From FW021-bin31 sp036278455 (lineage in GTDB: Bacteria > Bacteroidota > Bacteroidia > Chitinophagales > Chitinophagaceae), in contig DASULB010000530.1 of assembly GCA_036278455.1 (NCBI GenBank), positions 1 through 17,445 of the forward strand: a DNA stretch of 17,445 nt, in the 5' to 3' direction. This document shows, piece after piece, positions 1 through 6,356 of the stretch. The position numbers and the translations under genes are program-made. The notes under the pieces are model-generated. The model saw nothing but the letters and a program-made list of their open reading frames with translations, was not told where the DNA came from and did not search any database. The first letter of the stretch is position 1, and every line of letters begins with the position of its first letter.

Positions 1-95
1 GCCACTACAGAAAGATAAAAAAGGAAACGGGATGTAGAAACCCAGTCGGTCTTCACATCCTTTAGTTCATGTTTATGATTAGCTTGCTCGTCCAT
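1..95 (-). CDS. N-terminal fragment of an unidentified protein, cut by the window edge
   Basis: An ATG at 95 (minus strand) opens a frame that stays open to the window edge, giving 31 codons. The peptide begins MDEQANHKHELKDVKTDW, a polar and charged stretch, and then turns hydrophobic (FLFYLSVV) as it leaves the window. This pattern fits a cytoplasmic N-terminus followed by a first membrane segment. A good promoter match lies just upstream (113-144). It follows a glycosyltransferase gene on the same strand, so a role in surface polysaccharide assembly or export is possible, but the family cannot be recognised from this fragment. Confidence 0.5.
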   Translation of the reverse strand, partial: MDEQANHKHELKDVKTDWVSTSRFLFYLSVV

Positions 96-112
96 AGTAT
101 TAATTTGCGCCA

Positions 113-144
113 CAAATTTAGAACAATGCATCCAAAAATCCCAA
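113..144 (-). promoter_or_regulatory. Bacteroidota-type promoter for the gene starting at 95
   Basis: On the minus strand a TAAATTTG -7 box (113-120) fits TAnnTTTG. A TTG at 142-144 lies 21 nt upstream as a partial -33 element and abuts the stop codon of the preceding glycosyltransferase. The leader to the ATG at 95 would be about 11 nt. This is motif matching only. Confidence 0.4.
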
Positions 145-1188
145 TTATTTATCCATAATCTCCAGCGAGGAAAACGTTTTTCTTCTGCGAATAAAATATT
201 GCCAAACCACACTCCGCGGGTAAACGCCCCGCAGAACACGGAAACGGACCCGGGGTATTTTCCCGTGACCGGCGACGCCATCGGGCCGCCCTTTTAACCA
301 ACTGTAATAGGCCCAGTGCGCTTTCAGAATAATGAATATCTCAGCGGTATTGCCCTGAAAAAGGCTTTTGGCCCCCGCGATCCCATCGAGCATCAGACGG
401 ATAAGCAGCGTGGAATACCGTTCTAATCCATGCAGGTTCTTATGCAACATGATCAGGTTGTTCCTGAAATTCAGGAATGTTTTGCGGGGATTGCCCTGTG
501 GCAGACTGCCTCCACCCACGTGGTGCACCACCGACTCGGGACAACACCAGATCTGATAGCCCAGACGCTGGAGCCGCCAGCAGAGATCTATCTCTTCCAT
601 GTGGGCAAAGAAATAGGGATCCAGGCCCCCTGCCTCGTGGTATAATTCGGCACGAATGAACAAAGCGGCACCACTGGCCCAGAAAACCCTCTCGGGGGCA
701 TCATATTGCCCGTTGTCCTGCTCCACGGTCCCAAATATCCTACCCCGGCAAAACGGATAGCCCCAGCGGTCCAGCCATCCACCCGCCGCCCCCGCATATT
801 CAAAATGATCCTCCTGTTTCCATGAAAGCATTTTAGGCTGGCAGGCACCGATCATCCTGTCGGACTCCATGAGCCGGACGATGGGCCTTAACCAGTTTTC
901 TTCCACCGCCACATCCTGGTTCAGCAACACATAATAATCAGCACGGATACCGGCAAGCGCCTGGTTGTATCCTTCAGCAAAACCCACATTCCCGGAATTC
1001 TGAACGATCTCCAGCCTGGGAAAATTTTCACGGACAAATGCAATGCTGTTATCCGTTGAAGCGTTATCAGCAACGTAAATCCTCAGGTTGGGGTAATCCG
1101 AGGCGGATACCGAAGGGAGGAATTGTTCCAGAAAGTTTTTACCATTCCAATTAAGAATCACGACGGCCACCGAGGGATAATCGTTCAT
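145..1188 (-). CDS. Family 2 glycosyltransferase (rhamnosyltransferase-like)
   Basis: This 347-residue protein probably transfers a sugar from a nucleotide-sugar donor onto a surface glycan at the inner face of the membrane. The GT-A fold is clear: the opening strand VAVVILNWNG (about 7-16), the nucleotide-binding DNASTD (41-46), a metal-binding region LLNQD (88-92) and an acceptor/base region MEEIDLCWR (197-205) followed by HHVGG. This order is typical of the GT2 group that includes rhamnosyltransferases and WcaE-like enzymes. The C-terminal 100 residues are basic and partly amphipathic, consistent with peripheral membrane attachment. The length is normal for the group. The donor and acceptor sugars cannot be read from sequence. 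It is transcribed divergently from the histidine kinase at 1294. Confidence 0.88.
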   Translation of the reverse strand: MNDYPSVAVVILNWNGKNFLEQFLPSVSASDYPNLRIYVADNASTDNSIAFVRENFPRLEIVQNSGNVGFAEGYNQALAGIRADYYVLLNQDVAVEENWLRPIVRLMESDRMIGACQPKMLSWKQEDHFEYAGAAGGWLDRWGYPFCRGRIFGTVEQDNGQYDAPERVFWASGAALFIRAELYHEAGGLDPYFFAHMEEIDLCWRLQRLGYQIWCCPESVVHHVGGGSLPQGNPRKTFLNFRNNLIMLHKNLHGLERYSTLLIRLMLDGIAGAKSLFQGNTAEIFIILKAHWAYYSWLKGRPDGVAGHGKIPRVRFRVLRGVYPRSVVWQYFIRRRKTFSSLEIMDK

Positions 1189-1208
1189 GTGTCAGCTGCT
1201 AATTTCAT

Positions 1209-1216
1209 CAAAAATA
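1209..1216 (-). promoter_or_regulatory. -7 box of the glycosyltransferase at 145-1188
   Basis: TATTTTTG on the minus strand matches TAnnTTTG. It lies 20 nt before the ATG at 1188, giving a predicted leader of roughly 14 nt. The -33 region is poor. The divergent kinase has only a weak candidate, TACTTTTA at 1269-1276. Confidence 0.4.
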
Positions 1217-1293
1217 GGGTTTCCGTTAGTTTTGAAACTGATTTCAACTTATTTTCTTGACAATTCTTTACTTTTATTGCCCATTGGGAGCTT

Positions 1294-2448
1294 ATGATCA
1301 AACAATTCACAGGCTGGAAAGGTGTACTGGCGATATTGGCCATCCTCATCATAGCCGCCACCTTGCTGTATGTGAGTGACCTTTCTCATAAAATGCAGCA
1401 TGAGGAAAGGATGAAAATGCAAACCTGGGTGGAAGCGGGCAGGGAAATCCTGACCGCCCCGCAGGATGCCAACCTTAATTTAGCCACCGAAATCATCGCC
1501 AATAATACCACCATCCCGATCATCCAGGTGGATAAGGACGGGCATATTATCAGCACCAACAACCTGGATTCCGAAAAAGTCGCCCACAACCCGGGGTATC
1601 CTGAAAAGATGCTGAACCTCTTCAAGACCCAACATCCGCCCATCACCCAACAGTATAATCCCAAAGATTCCACCGACCGCAACTTCATTTATTACGGGGA
1701 CTCCAAGATATTGCAGCAGATCCGCTACTATCCCTATATCCAGTTGGGCGTCGTGGCCCTGTTCATCATTGTGACGCTCATCGCCCTGGGAACCACAAAC
1801 CGGTCCACGCAAAACCAGCTTTGGGTAGGCCTTGCCAAAGAGACGGCCCACCAGCTGGGGACCCCCCTGTCTTCCATGGAGGCGTGGCTGGAATTGTTAA
1901 AGGAAAGAAAGGAAAATGAAGCGATCGTGGGGGAAATGGGCCGGGACCTGGACCGGTTAAAACTGATTTCCGAGCGGTTCTCCAAGATCGGAAGCACACC
2001 CGAACTGGAAGAGCATGAATTAATCTCCCAGATCCATAATGTGGTGGCATACATGAAACGCAGGGCGCCGCAAAAGATACGGTTTATCGTTAAAACACAC
2101 GGCGAGGAAGACATTCCTGCCATGATCTCGCCGTTGCTTTTCGACTGGGTGATCGAAAACCTGCTGAAAAACGCCCTCGATGCCATGGGGGGGAAAGGCT
2201 CCATCTCCATTGATATCGTCACCCATACAACCCATACCTGGATCGACATCACCGATACCGGCAAGGGGATCACCAACCTCAATATGGACAAAGTCTTCAA
2301 ACCCGGTTTCAGCACCAAAAAACGCGGTTGGGGCCTTGGTCTGTCGCTGAGCAAGCGCATCATTGAAGGCTACCACAAAGGCAGAATATTTGTCAAGTCC
2401 TCCGAGGTGAACAAAGGAACCACCTTTAGGATCATGCTGCGAAAGTAG
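1294..2448 (+). CDS. Membrane sensor histidine kinase (orphan)
   Basis: A 384-residue two-component sensor kinase. TM1 is at about 10-28 and TM2 at about 148-166. They enclose a periplasmic sensor region of about 120 residues with no recognisable fold name. The cytoplasmic part has the H-box AHQLGTPLSS with phosphoacceptor His186, then a HATPase domain: N-box ENLLKNALDAM (288-298), G1 DTGKGI (321-326), F-box-like FKPGFSTKK (335-343) and G2 GWGLGLSLSK (345-354). There is no HAMP domain between TM2 and the dimerisation helix, which begins within 15 residues. All catalytic motifs look intact. No response regulator lies beside it, so its partner must be encoded elsewhere. GGGAG at 1286-1290 may serve as a ribosome-binding site, although it is very close to the ATG. 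It is followed by lipB after 148 nt. Confidence 0.92.
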   Translation: MIKQFTGWKGVLAILAILIIAATLLYVSDLSHKMQHEERMKMQTWVEAGREILTAPQDANLNLATEIIANNTTIPIIQVDKDGHIISTNNLDSEKVAHNPGYPEKMLNLFKTQHPPITQQYNPKDSTDRNFIYYGDSKILQQIRYYPYIQLGVVALFIIVTLIALGTTNRSTQNQLWVGLAKETAHQLGTPLSSMEAWLELLKERKENEAIVGEMGRDLDRLKLISERFSKIGSTPELEEHELISQIHNVVAYMKRRAPQKIRFIVKTHGEEDIPAMISPLLFDWVIENLLKNALDAMGGKGSISIDIVTHTTHTWIDITDTGKGITNLNMDKVFKPGFSTKKRGWGLGLSLSKRIIEGYHKGRIFVKSSEVNKGTTFRIMLRK

Positions 2449-2582
2449 CAGTGGGGACCAGCTGCCGGGACATGTGGGTTCAATTCACCCTGAAATTGCA
2501 TTAAACATTCACGCGGTCCGTGTGTTGAATGAGGTGCTGACCGGTACACGCCTCTGCGGTGGCCGGTAAAATGTTTTTCACG

Positions 2583-2590
2583 TACTTTTG
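2583..2590 (+). promoter_or_regulatory. -7 box of lipB, predicting a nearly leaderless mRNA
   Basis: TACTTTTG is a perfect TAnnTTTG match ending 6 nt before the ATG at 2597. Initiation at the usual distance would put the 5' end at or next to the start codon. No good TTTG lies at the expected -33 spacing. An in-frame TTG at 2588 overlaps this box, which argues against that upstream start. Confidence 0.45.
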
Positions 2591-2596
2591 TCAGCC

Positions 2597-3322
2597 ATGT
2601 CATCAGATAAAACCGTATTTTTCAGGGACCTGGGTCCCATGGGCTACCAGGAGGCCTGGGATTACCAGGAAAGCCTGCTTAGGAAAAATGTAAAGGCCAA
2701 GGCCGAAAACAATCCCCAAAAAACCGTCCACCACCTGTTATTCTGCGAACACCCTCCTGTATTTACACTCGGTAAAAGCGGCCACCCGGAAAACCTGCTG
2801 ATCGATGAGAAAGTGCTCCGGGAAAAGGGCATCGCTTTTTTCAATACCAACCGCGGCGGCGACATCACCTATCACGGGCCGGGGCAGATCGTCGGCTATC
2901 CGATCCTTGACCTGGAGAAATTCTTTACCGATATCGGCCGTTACCTGCGCAGCCTGGAAGAGATCATCATCTTGACGCTGGACGATTATGGCATCCGGGC
3001 GGGGCGCTCACCCGGGGAGACAGGGGTCTGGATCGACCCGGAGATCAAACCGAGGGCCAGAAAGATCTGCGCCATGGGGGTACGCTGCAGCCGCTGGATT
3101 ACCATGCACGGCTTCGCACTGAATGTGACCACTGACCTGAATTATTTTAATTACATCATTCCCTGTGGCATCACTGACAAGCAGGTCACTTCCATTGAAA
3201 AAGAACTGGGCCGGGAGGTGCCTATGGAAGAAGTGAAAGAGAAACTAAAAAAGTATTTTCAACAGGTATTTTCCGCCCAACTGTTGCCCGCCACTCACTT
3301 ATCCACCGAATCGGCGATGTAG
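2597..3322 (+). CDS. lipB: Lipoyl(octanoyl) transferase LipB
   Basis: LipB moves the octanoyl group from octanoyl-ACP to the target lysine of lipoyl domains (2-oxoacid dehydrogenase E2 subunits, GcvH), the first step of lipoate assembly. The 241-residue protein has the family motifs in order: EHPPVFTLGKSG (51-62), RGGDITYHGPGQIVGYP (86-102), the catalytic lysine region ARKICAMGVR (Lys156) and the catalytic cysteine in IIPCGI (Cys190). I chose the ATG at 2597. A TTG nine bases upstream adds only MSA and sits on the promoter box. No lipoate synthase is nearby. The last 28 nt overlap, in convergent orientation, the end of the secreted-protein gene on the other strand. Confidence 0.96.
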   Translation: MSSDKTVFFRDLGPMGYQEAWDYQESLLRKNVKAKAENNPQKTVHHLLFCEHPPVFTLGKSGHPENLLIDEKVLREKGIAFFNTNRGGDITYHGPGQIVGYPILDLEKFFTDIGRYLRSLEEIIILTLDDYGIRAGRSPGETGVWIDPEIKPRARKICAMGVRCSRWITMHGFALNVTTDLNYFNYIIPCGITDKQVTSIEKELGREVPMEEVKEKLKKYFQQVFSAQLLPATHLSTESAM

Positions 3323-3954
3323 AATTTCCATTTCTCCTTGATCTTTCCATCCTCATACAGTTCATAATGATACCATCCCGCCCGCATGAAATTAGACTTG
3401 TCAAGGATCAGAAAAGGTTTGTGGATGTCTTTGATGGCAAACAGGAAATGATCCTCTTCATCGAAAAAACGGATGTCATAACGATGAATGGTCGCCTGGG
3501 CCAGGCTGATGTTCACATTGCCGTCTGGGTTGGTATAGACAAAAATGGATGGGGTAAACACCTGTGGCGTATTAACAGAAGGTCCTTTCAGGGTGGCAGG
3601 CTGAAGGGACAGGCTGGCGGCATCCGTGAAGAAGTAGGAATTATTCGTAAATAAAACAAAAAGCCTGTAAAAGTTTTTACCTGGCTGGGGATGTGAATCA
3701 ATGAATTGATTGACCTTTTTATCGGGATCTGCGGCATGCCCGATGGTGGAGTAATTCACAAGGCTGTCCTGAGAGCGCTGTACGCCGATCTGTTTGATCC
3801 CCTTATAACCGGATGTCCAACTGACGACGTTTTTCCCGTTCTGATAATATACGGATATATGGGGAAGCAATGCCTGGGAATATGCCGGAATACCAAACAC
3901 GGTAAGGGAAAAAAATATCAAAAGCTTAATGATCCAAAGATTGCCTGTTCGCAT
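3295..3954 (-). CDS. Small secreted protein with an FN3-like region, function unknown
   Basis: A 219-residue exported protein. The N-terminus (MRTGNLWIIK, then LLIFFSLTVFGIPAYS) is a standard signal peptide with probable cleavage at AYS-QA, close to residue 27. After it comes a beta-rich segment containing VVSW, then VQRSQDS...YSTIG and IDSHPQPGKNFYRLFV. This spacing resembles the fibronectin-III-like modules common in Bacteroidota surface proteins (Trp, then a V.RS.D strand, then a YRL strand). A second beta-rich half ends YHYELYEDGKIKEKWKFYI. No catalytic motif and no T9SS C-terminal signal were recognised. I chose the ATG at 3954 because the longer frame puts charged residues ahead of the signal peptide and would begin inside the promoter box. 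The family is not identified. Confidence 0.75.
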   Translation of the reverse strand: MRTGNLWIIKLLIFFSLTVFGIPAYSQALLPHISVYYQNGKNVVSWTSGYKGIKQIGVQRSQDSLVNYSTIGHAADPDKKVNQFIDSHPQPGKNFYRLFVLFTNNSYFFTDAASLSLQPATLKGPSVNTPQVFTPSIFVYTNPDGNVNISLAQATIHRYDIRFFDEEDHFLFAIKDIHKPFLILDKSNFMRAGWYHYELYEDGKIKEKWKFYIADSVDK

Positions 3955-3980
3955 GACTGCCTGCCTTTTTTTGCAAAATG

Positions 3981-4011
3981 CAAACATAGGCTAAAGCCTC
4001 TAATGTGCAAA
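3981..4011 (-). promoter_or_regulatory. Consensus Bacteroidota promoter of the secreted-protein gene
   Basis: On the minus strand TTTG (4008-4011), a 19-nt spacer and TATGTTTG (3981-3988) match the TTTG-N19-TAnnTTTG consensus exactly. The predicted leader to the ATG at 3954 is about 20 nt and contains an AAGG run that could help ribosome binding. Confidence 0.65.
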
Positions 4012-4012
4012 A

Positions 4013-4030
4013 TGCTTTCACCTGAAAGCA
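4013..4030 (-). terminator. Hairpin downstream of the BlaI/M56 operon
   Basis: TGCTTTC and GAAAGCA form a perfect 7-bp stem with a 4-nt loop. On the minus strand it is followed by ATTTTG, a short T-run. It lies 37 nt past the M56 stop codon and its T-run overlaps the -33 element of the next gene. It may be a weak intrinsic terminator or a protein-binding palindrome. Confidence 0.4.
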
Positions 4031-4066
4031 GCCATGACAGTGCCCTCCGGTGACCTGCCACGCGCA

Positions 4067-5626
4067 CTACTGTAAAACAAAGTGGATGGGCAGCGTATAC
4101 AACACATCCACTGCCTCTCCATTTTGTCTTCCGGGGATCCATTCAGGCATCGAACCAACCACACGCATCGCTTCGGTTTCCAGGCCCCCGCCTACCTTGT
4201 CATTGAGAGTCTGTACCTGGCTGATGCGTCCCTGTTTTCCCACCAGAAAGCTTACCACCACATTTCCCTGAAGATGATCTGCACGCGCGGTTTGCGGGTA
4301 CCGGATGTTGTCATGAAGGTATTTCATCAGGGCCGCCTTTCCACCGGGGAAATGCGGCATTTGCTCTACGAATGTAAAGACCTTCCCGGAGGATGCCGGG
4401 CGGACGGATGCCGCTGGCGGCACATCCTTTGCATAACCAACCACTACGACTCCCTTCATGCGGTTTGGCGCTCTGTACAGCATCACATGAAGCGGCTTGT
4501 TTCCGGGTATTGAAACGGTAACGGAAGTATAACCGATCATGCTGATCCGCAATAACCCATTTGCCGGAAACTGATCCAACGTAAAGTGGCCTTTTTCATC
4601 TGTAATGGTTCCCCTGGTGGTGCCTACCTGCATCACACTGACTCTCGCCAGCGGATTACCGGACTGGTTGGTTACCACACCCTGAATGGTTGAAGGCTGT
4701 TCCCCGGCCGGTATCTCCAACCGGTTTACGGCACGCGCCACGGTGTCCCGCAGGGTGAAGGACGTGGTTGAAACAAGGGCAAGGGCCATCATCAGTGGAA
4801 CGGCAAGGAAGTACTTCCACCTCCCGCGACGGGAAGAAACGTTTCTTTGTAACATGATCAATCGTTTTTGAATGAGTGAACGGTTAAAAAAATGATGCGC
4901 CAGGGTGCTTTCAGGAACCTGGAACAAATGGCTGACCAACAAAAAGGCGTAGGCCTCCTTGTCGACGGTGCGCGTCGAGATGGCATCGGCCATATATTCG
5001 TGTACCGTTCTTAGGGTGCGTTGATATAAGTATACAAAGGGATTAAACCAGCAAAATATTTTGACGGCTTCCAATAACATGTTGTCCGCCGTATGCTTCA
5101 GACCAATGTGGATCATCTCATGGCCATAGATGGTTTTTGGCAGGTCCCCGGGTCCAAAAAGGTAGCGGCCAAACGAATATACCGGCTCTCCCTCCCCCGT
5201 GACAACGTGTACATGATCGGGATACACAAGGTGTGAATGTCTTCTGAAAACAAGGTACAACCGGAGCAGTTTCCAGGCCAACAGCAGGGACATCACCACT
5301 ACGCCGGACCAGTATAACAGCAGGATCAGTTCACGGTAGGGAAAGGCGGTGGCTGTACCAAAAGGGGCGGTGATGGTAACTCCGCTGATGGTAATCCCGC
5401 CGCCGGAGATCAGCGCAGGAGCGGCCGCGCCGGATACACCGGCGGCCGGCGCCAGGACGCTGCTCCACCCCGGCGGAACGGCCGCGGCCACCGCTGCGAT
5501 CAGGACGCCGCCCAGCAAAACAAACCGGTTCATTTTAAAAAAGGTGCTGCGGCCAAATGCAAGCTTATATAAGCCCAGCCATAAAGCCAGGCACAGGTTG
5601 AACAAGATCAGGTAGGTGGCGTTCAT
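4067..5626 (-). CDS. BlaR1-like M56 metallopeptidase with carboxypeptidase-regulatory-like and TonB C-terminal domains
   Basis: This 519-residue membrane protein is the likely sensor/protease partner of the repressor at 5623-6006. Membrane segments are at about 4-20, 36-55, 100-122 and 270-290. The M56 zinc site is HEMIH (169-173), with the third ligand probably Glu210 in VHEYMAD. After the fourth membrane segment comes a carboxypeptidase-D-regulatory-like beta domain (about 312-385, beginning IQGVVTNQSGNPLARVSV). It is followed by KGVVVVGYAK, which resembles the linker of SusC-type TonB-dependent receptors. A TonB C-terminal domain ends the protein (about 425-519: FPGGKAALMKYL, IRYPQTAR, VVSFLVGKQGRI, MPEWIPGRQNG). 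The penicillin-binding sensor of staphylococcal BlaR1 is absent. Its ATG overlaps the repressor stop codon (ATGA), implying translational coupling. The natural signal and the role of the TonB-like tail are unknown. Confidence 0.9.
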   Translation of the reverse strand: MNATYLILFNLCLALWLGLYKLAFGRSTFFKMNRFVLLGGVLIAAVAAAVPPGWSSVLAPAAGVSGAAAPALISGGGITISGVTITAPFGTATAFPYRELILLLYWSGVVVMSLLLAWKLLRLYLVFRRHSHLVYPDHVHVVTGEGEPVYSFGRYLFGPGDLPKTIYGHEMIHIGLKHTADNMLLEAVKIFCWFNPFVYLYQRTLRTVHEYMADAISTRTVDKEAYAFLLVSHLFQVPESTLAHHFFNRSLIQKRLIMLQRNVSSRRGRWKYFLAVPLMMALALVSTTSFTLRDTVARAVNRLEIPAGEQPSTIQGVVTNQSGNPLARVSVMQVGTTRGTITDEKGHFTLDQFPANGLLRISMIGYTSVTVSIPGNKPLHVMLYRAPNRMKGVVVVGYAKDVPPAASVRPASSGKVFTFVEQMPHFPGGKAALMKYLHDNIRYPQTARADHLQGNVVVSFLVGKQGRISQVQTLNDKVGGGLETEAMRVVGSMPEWIPGRQNGEAVDVLYTLPIHFVLQ

Positions 5627-6006
5627 TTTTGGTTCTTTTTAAATTTCTGAAGTAAACGGATGATTTCATCGGCCTCCTCAATGTCGATATCTTTTTTCCT
5701 GACAAAAGCCGAAACAAGGCTCTGCAGCGAATCGTCATAATAATCACTCATGAGTTTGGCCGAAACAAAGCCCCTGTATTTTTCCCTGGAGATCACCGGA
5801 TAATATTGATGTGTCTTGCCATAGGCGTTGTATCCGACAAAGCCTTTCTCGACGAGTATTCTTACGATGGTGGAAACTGTGCTGTAAGCCGGCTTCGGAT
5901 CGGGGAAGCGTGCGACAATATCCTTTACAAAACCTTTGTTCATGTCCCACAACAACTGCATGATCTGTTCCTCGACGCGGGTAAGTTCCCTGATGTGCTT
6001 AGCCAT
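5623..6006 (-). CDS. BlaI/MecI/CopY-family transcriptional repressor
   Basis: A 127-residue winged-helix repressor. The DNA-binding part spans about residues 7-70 and shows the family signature: LTRVEEQIMQLLWD, GFVKDIVARFPDPKPAYSTV and VRILVEKGFVGY. The C-terminal helices (75-127) would dimerise. In staphylococcal BlaI the protease cut is between Asn101 and Phe102; by eye the matching spot here is Ala100-Phe101 in LVSAF, so cleavage-based release is plausible but unproven. The gene is first in a two-gene operon with the M56 protease and probably represses its own promoter through the inverted repeat at 6030-6091. Length and start (ATG 6006) are normal for the family. Confidence 0.94.
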   Translation of the reverse strand: MAKHIRELTRVEEQIMQLLWDMNKGFVKDIVARFPDPKPAYSTVSTIVRILVEKGFVGYNAYGKTHQYYPVISREKYRGFVSAKLMSDYYDDSLQSLVSAFVRKKDIDIEEADEIIRLLQKFKKNQK

Positions 6007-6023
6007 TTGTGATGCTTTTAAAA

Positions 6024-6054
6024 CAAATGTACAGCTAATTTTTTAATTATAAAA
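6024..6054 (-). promoter_or_regulatory. Promoter of the BlaI/M56 operon
   Basis: On the minus strand TTTT (6051-6054), a 19-nt spacer and TACATTTG (6024-6031) fit the Bacteroidota promoter with one deviation in the -33 element. The inner arm of the inverted repeat at 6030-6038 overlaps the start of the -7 box. The leader to the ATG at 6006 would be about 11 nt. Confidence 0.55.
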
Positions 6055-6091
6055 CTAACTTTTTAAATTTATATTTAATTATTTAGCTGTA
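6030..6091. promoter_or_regulatory. Candidate BlaI-type operator: 9-bp perfect inverted repeat in AT-rich DNA
   Basis: TACAGCTAA (6030-6038) and TTAGCTGTA (6083-6091) are exact inverted copies separated by 44 bp of almost pure A/T. Similarity continues inward imperfectly: both arms are followed, reading toward the centre, by a TAA(T/A)TATAAA-like run. An AAAACTAAC element lies near the middle. BlaI/MecI proteins bind TACA/TGTA-type dyads, and both arms carry TACA/TGTA ends. The inner arm covers the spacer and the first two bases of the -7 box of the BlaI promoter. The operator role is inferred from this position. Confidence 0.5.
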
Positions 6092-6356
6092 AAGGATGCA
6101 CAAGTGATCTTACCCTGGGTGGGGCTGTCTATTGACGGTGTATCAGGACCAGGACCCGAGCACTGCTGGTCGCCGGTCAGCCGGGCGGATGACAGATCAG
6201 CGGAAAAGCCCTGGAAGGAAGCAAGCGTAAAAGAGGGGGACCGAAAAAATTGTCCCGGCAGGTGATATGCCTGTTCCGCCGGCAAAGCACCGCGCCGCGG
6301 GTTTTAACCGGAGGCCACCTTTGCCGCCTGTATTGATGAAAAAGCAGGTCAGGCGA
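6092..6356. other. GC-rich gap with no recognised gene
   Basis: Between the candidate operator and the stop of the next glycosyltransferase lies about 265 bp of GC-richer DNA. One 68-codon minus-strand frame (6079-6285) crosses it, but its product is rich in Ser, Pro and Gly, resembles nothing I know, and its 3' end runs into the operator repeat. A CGCCTG/CAGGCG pair (6325-6330 and 6350-6355) could form a weak long-loop hairpin just after the glycosyltransferase. It may be a decayed gene remnant. Confidence 0.3.

Noticed and set aside
1734..2363. 209-codon minus-strand frame opposite the histidine kinase
   Set aside because: Ser/Phe/Arg-rich antisense product, while the plus strand carries full kinase motifs.
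2474..2492. GGTTCAATTC within a GGGT/ACCC pair, resembling a tRNA T-arm
   Set aside because: The 5-bp T-stem does not pair, and no acceptor, D or anticodon arms are present nearby. The match is to the short box only.
2506..2531. CATTCA/TGAATG inverted repeat between the kinase gene and lipB
   Set aside because: A 6-bp stem with a 14-nt loop and no T-run; too weak to call a terminator or operator.
5623..6006. Reading the BlaI/M56 pair as a beta-lactam resistance locus
   Set aside because: There is no beta-lactamase or penicillin-binding gene nearby and the sensor lacks a penicillin-binding domain.
6079..6285. 68-codon minus-strand frame upstream of the BlaI operon
   Set aside because: Biased, unfamiliar composition, no promoter box, and its end overlaps the inverted repeat. 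It is more likely a chance frame or remnant.
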